Assembly (NCBI RefSeq): GCF_041381155.1
Contig: NC_091135.1
Coordinates: 2,869,620 to 2,933,619, forward strand
Origin: Argopecten irradians
Lineage: Eukaryota; Mollusca; Bivalvia; Pectinida; Pectinidae
Direction: 5' to 3'
DNA: 64,000 nt
Shown here: one piece after another, positions 62,101 through 64,000 of the stretch
Position numbering within the stretch: position 1 is the stretch's first letter
Layout: the number at the start of each line of letters is the position of its first letter
Made by a program: the position numbers and the translations under genes
The notes under the pieces: generated by a model
What the model saw: only the letters and a program-made list of their open reading frames with translations
Databases searched by the model: none
What the model was told of the DNA's origin: nothing

Positions 62101-64000
62101 GATGATAACATACAAAAAACTATGACGGGTAGAACCTGGAAATGATAACATATGCAAAAAACTATGACGGGTAGAACCTGGGGATGATAACATATAAAAA
62201 CTATGACGGGTAGAACCTGGGGATGATAACATATAAAAACTATGACGGGTAGAACCTGGAAATGATAACATATAAAAAAAACTATGACAGGTAGAACCTG
62301 GGGATGATAACATACAAAAACTATGACGGGTAGAACCTGGGGATGATAACATATAAAAACTATGACGGGTAGAACCTGGGAATGATAACATATAAAAACT
62401 ATGACGGGTAGAACCTGGGGATGATAACATATAAAAACTATGACGGGTAGAACCTGGGAATGATAACATATAAAAAAACTATGACAGGTAGAACCTGGGG
62501 ATGATAACATATAAAAACTATGACGAGTAGAACCTGGAAATGATAACATATAAAAACTATGACGGGTAGAACCTGGGAATGATAACATATAAAAACTATG
62601 ACGGGTAGAACCTGGAAATGATAACATATAAAAAAAACTATGACGGGTAGAACCTGGGGATGATAACATACAAAAAACTATGACGGGTAGAACCTGGGGA
62701 TGATAACATATAAAAACTATGACGGGTAGAACCTGGGGATGATAACATACAAAAAACTATGACGGGTAGAACCTGGGGATGATAACATATAAAAACTATG
62801 ACGGGTAGAACCTGGGGATGATAACATATAAAAACTATGACGGGTAGAACCTGGGGATGATAACATATAAAAACTATGACGGGTAGAACCTGGGGATGAT
62901 AACATATAAAAACTATGACGGGTAGAACCTGGGGATGATAACATATAAAAACTATGACGGGTAGAACCTGGGGATGATAACATATAAAAACTATGACGGG
63001 TAGAACCTGGGGAATGATAACATAAAAAAACTATGACGGGTAGAACCTGGGGATGATAACATAAAAAAACTATGACGGGTAGAACCTGGGATGATAACAT
63101 ATAAAAACTATGACGGGTAGAACCTGGGAATGATGATAACATATAAAAACTATGACAGGTAGAACCTGGGATGATAACATATAAAAACTATGACGGGTAG
63201 AACCTGGGAATGATAACATATAAAAAAACTATGACGGGTAGAACCTGGGGATGATAACATACAAAAAACTATGACGGGTAGAACCTGGGAATGATAACAT
63301 ATAAAAAACTATGACGGGTAGAACCTGGGGATGATAACATATAAAAAAAACTATGACGGGTAGAACCTGGGGATGATAACATACAAAAAACTATGACGGG
63401 TAGAACCTGGGGATGATAACATATAAAAAAAACTATGACGGGTAGAACCTGGGGATGATAACAATTAAAAACGATCACGAGTAGAACCGAGAAATGATAA
63501 CATACAAAAAAACTATGACGGGTAGAACCTGGAAATGATAACATATAAAAAAAACTATGACGGGTAGAACTTGGGGATGATAACATATAAAAAACTATGA
63601 CGGGTAGAACCTGGGGAATGATAACATAAAAAAACTATGACGGGTAGAACCTGGGGATGATAACATATAAAAACTATGACGGGTAGAACCTGGGGATGAT
63701 AACATATAAAAAAACTATGACGGGTAGAACCTGGGGATGATAACATATAAAAACTATGACGGGTAGAACCTGGGATGATAACATATAAAAAACTATGACG
63801 GGTAGAACCTGGGATGATAACATATAAAAACTATGACGGGTAGAACCTGGGGATGATAACATATAAAAACTATGACGGGTAGAACCTGGGGATGATAACA
63901 TATAAAAAACTATGACGGGTAGAACCTGGGATGATAACATATAAAAAACTATGACGGGTAGAACCTGGGGATGATAACATAAAAAAACTATGACGGGTAG
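44130..64000. repeat. 39-bp satellite array, about 500 copies, open at the right edge
   Basis: Contiguous head-to-tail units around the core ACCTGGGGATGATAACATAT followed by an A run and CTATGACGGGTAG. The standard unit is 39 bp. Recurrent variants are GGGG/GGGA/GGAA before ATG, ATATAAAAA versus ATACAAAAA, and GACGGG/GACAGG/GACAAG/GACGGA. On the left (44130 to about 54000) units are ragged, with many one- to five-base indels and some foreign islands (45490-45540, 47795-47840, 48960-49045, 50690-51200, 53740-53775). From about 56000 most units are identical apart from the named variants. The two stop-free minus frames give 13-residue repeats (MLSSPGSTRHSFY and ICYHPQVLPVIVF), which I regard as non-coding. 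The array continues past the window. Confidence 0.97.

Noticed and set aside
61602-62669. 355-residue minus-strand open frame with 13-residue repeats
   Set aside because: It is the 39-bp satellite read in a stop-free frame. Two frames are open at once and single-base indels switch between them, so there is no sign of selection on protein sequence.
44130-64000. CRISPR array
   Set aside because: Repeats are contiguous with no unique spacers, and the setting is an intron-containing eukaryotic genome.

Overview
This looks like a window of an animal nuclear genome, most likely a bivalve mollusc. The reasons are AT-rich sequence, genes split by GT-AG introns, decayed non-LTR retrotransposons of two kinds, many short inverted-repeat elements, and a tandem element with GGTCA-type repeats and CTCACCTG / GTGAGCT ends of a kind I associate with bivalve genomes. 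The species call is inference; no marker gene settles it. I found no prokaryotic operon, CRISPR array, rRNA operon or intact viral gene.

The only convincing host genes are three copies of a small beta/gamma-crystallin gene. Copy A (minus strand, 11459 down to 8077) and copy B (plus strand, 18074 to 20970) are head to head. Each has five exons and encodes 179 and 180 residues. Exon 1 gives ten residues and each later exon encodes one Greek-key motif. Copy C (plus strand, 25020 to about 28124) keeps exons 1-3, has a frameshift in exon 4 and lacks exon 5. Promoter, 5' leader and introns were copied along with the exons, and intron 3 of copy C looks like a mosaic of A-like and B-like sequence.

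The rest is mostly repeats. At 1-2913 there is a 27-bp minisatellite. At 3671-5836 there is a DNA element with 48-bp terminal inverted repeats, holding an ACAAC-rich tract and a nested TTAA-flanked MITE. At 5837-7855 there is a decayed Jockey/CR1-like LINE, itself hit by a 52-bp palindrome with a 9-bp target duplication. A minus-strand L1/Tx1-like LINE lies between crystallin genes A and B (14350-16720), and a plus-strand relative lies at 32770-34165. Other elements are a pogo-like inverted-repeat element (21305-22213), two 110-bp tRNA-like elements (29495-29830), a foldback element with arms of over 300 bp (30365-32730), a 177-bp duplication, a 58-bp minisatellite and a small MITE.

From 38531 to 43110 there is a nested structure: a LINE 3' end carrying a tandem-repeat element, flanked by 286-bp direct repeats and followed by a 1.15-kb tandem duplication. 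From about 44130 to the window end (nearly 20 kb, about 500 copies) lies a 39-bp satellite. It is ragged on the left and nearly uniform on the right. Because 39 is divisible by three and two minus-strand frames lack stops, it produces long false ORFs.
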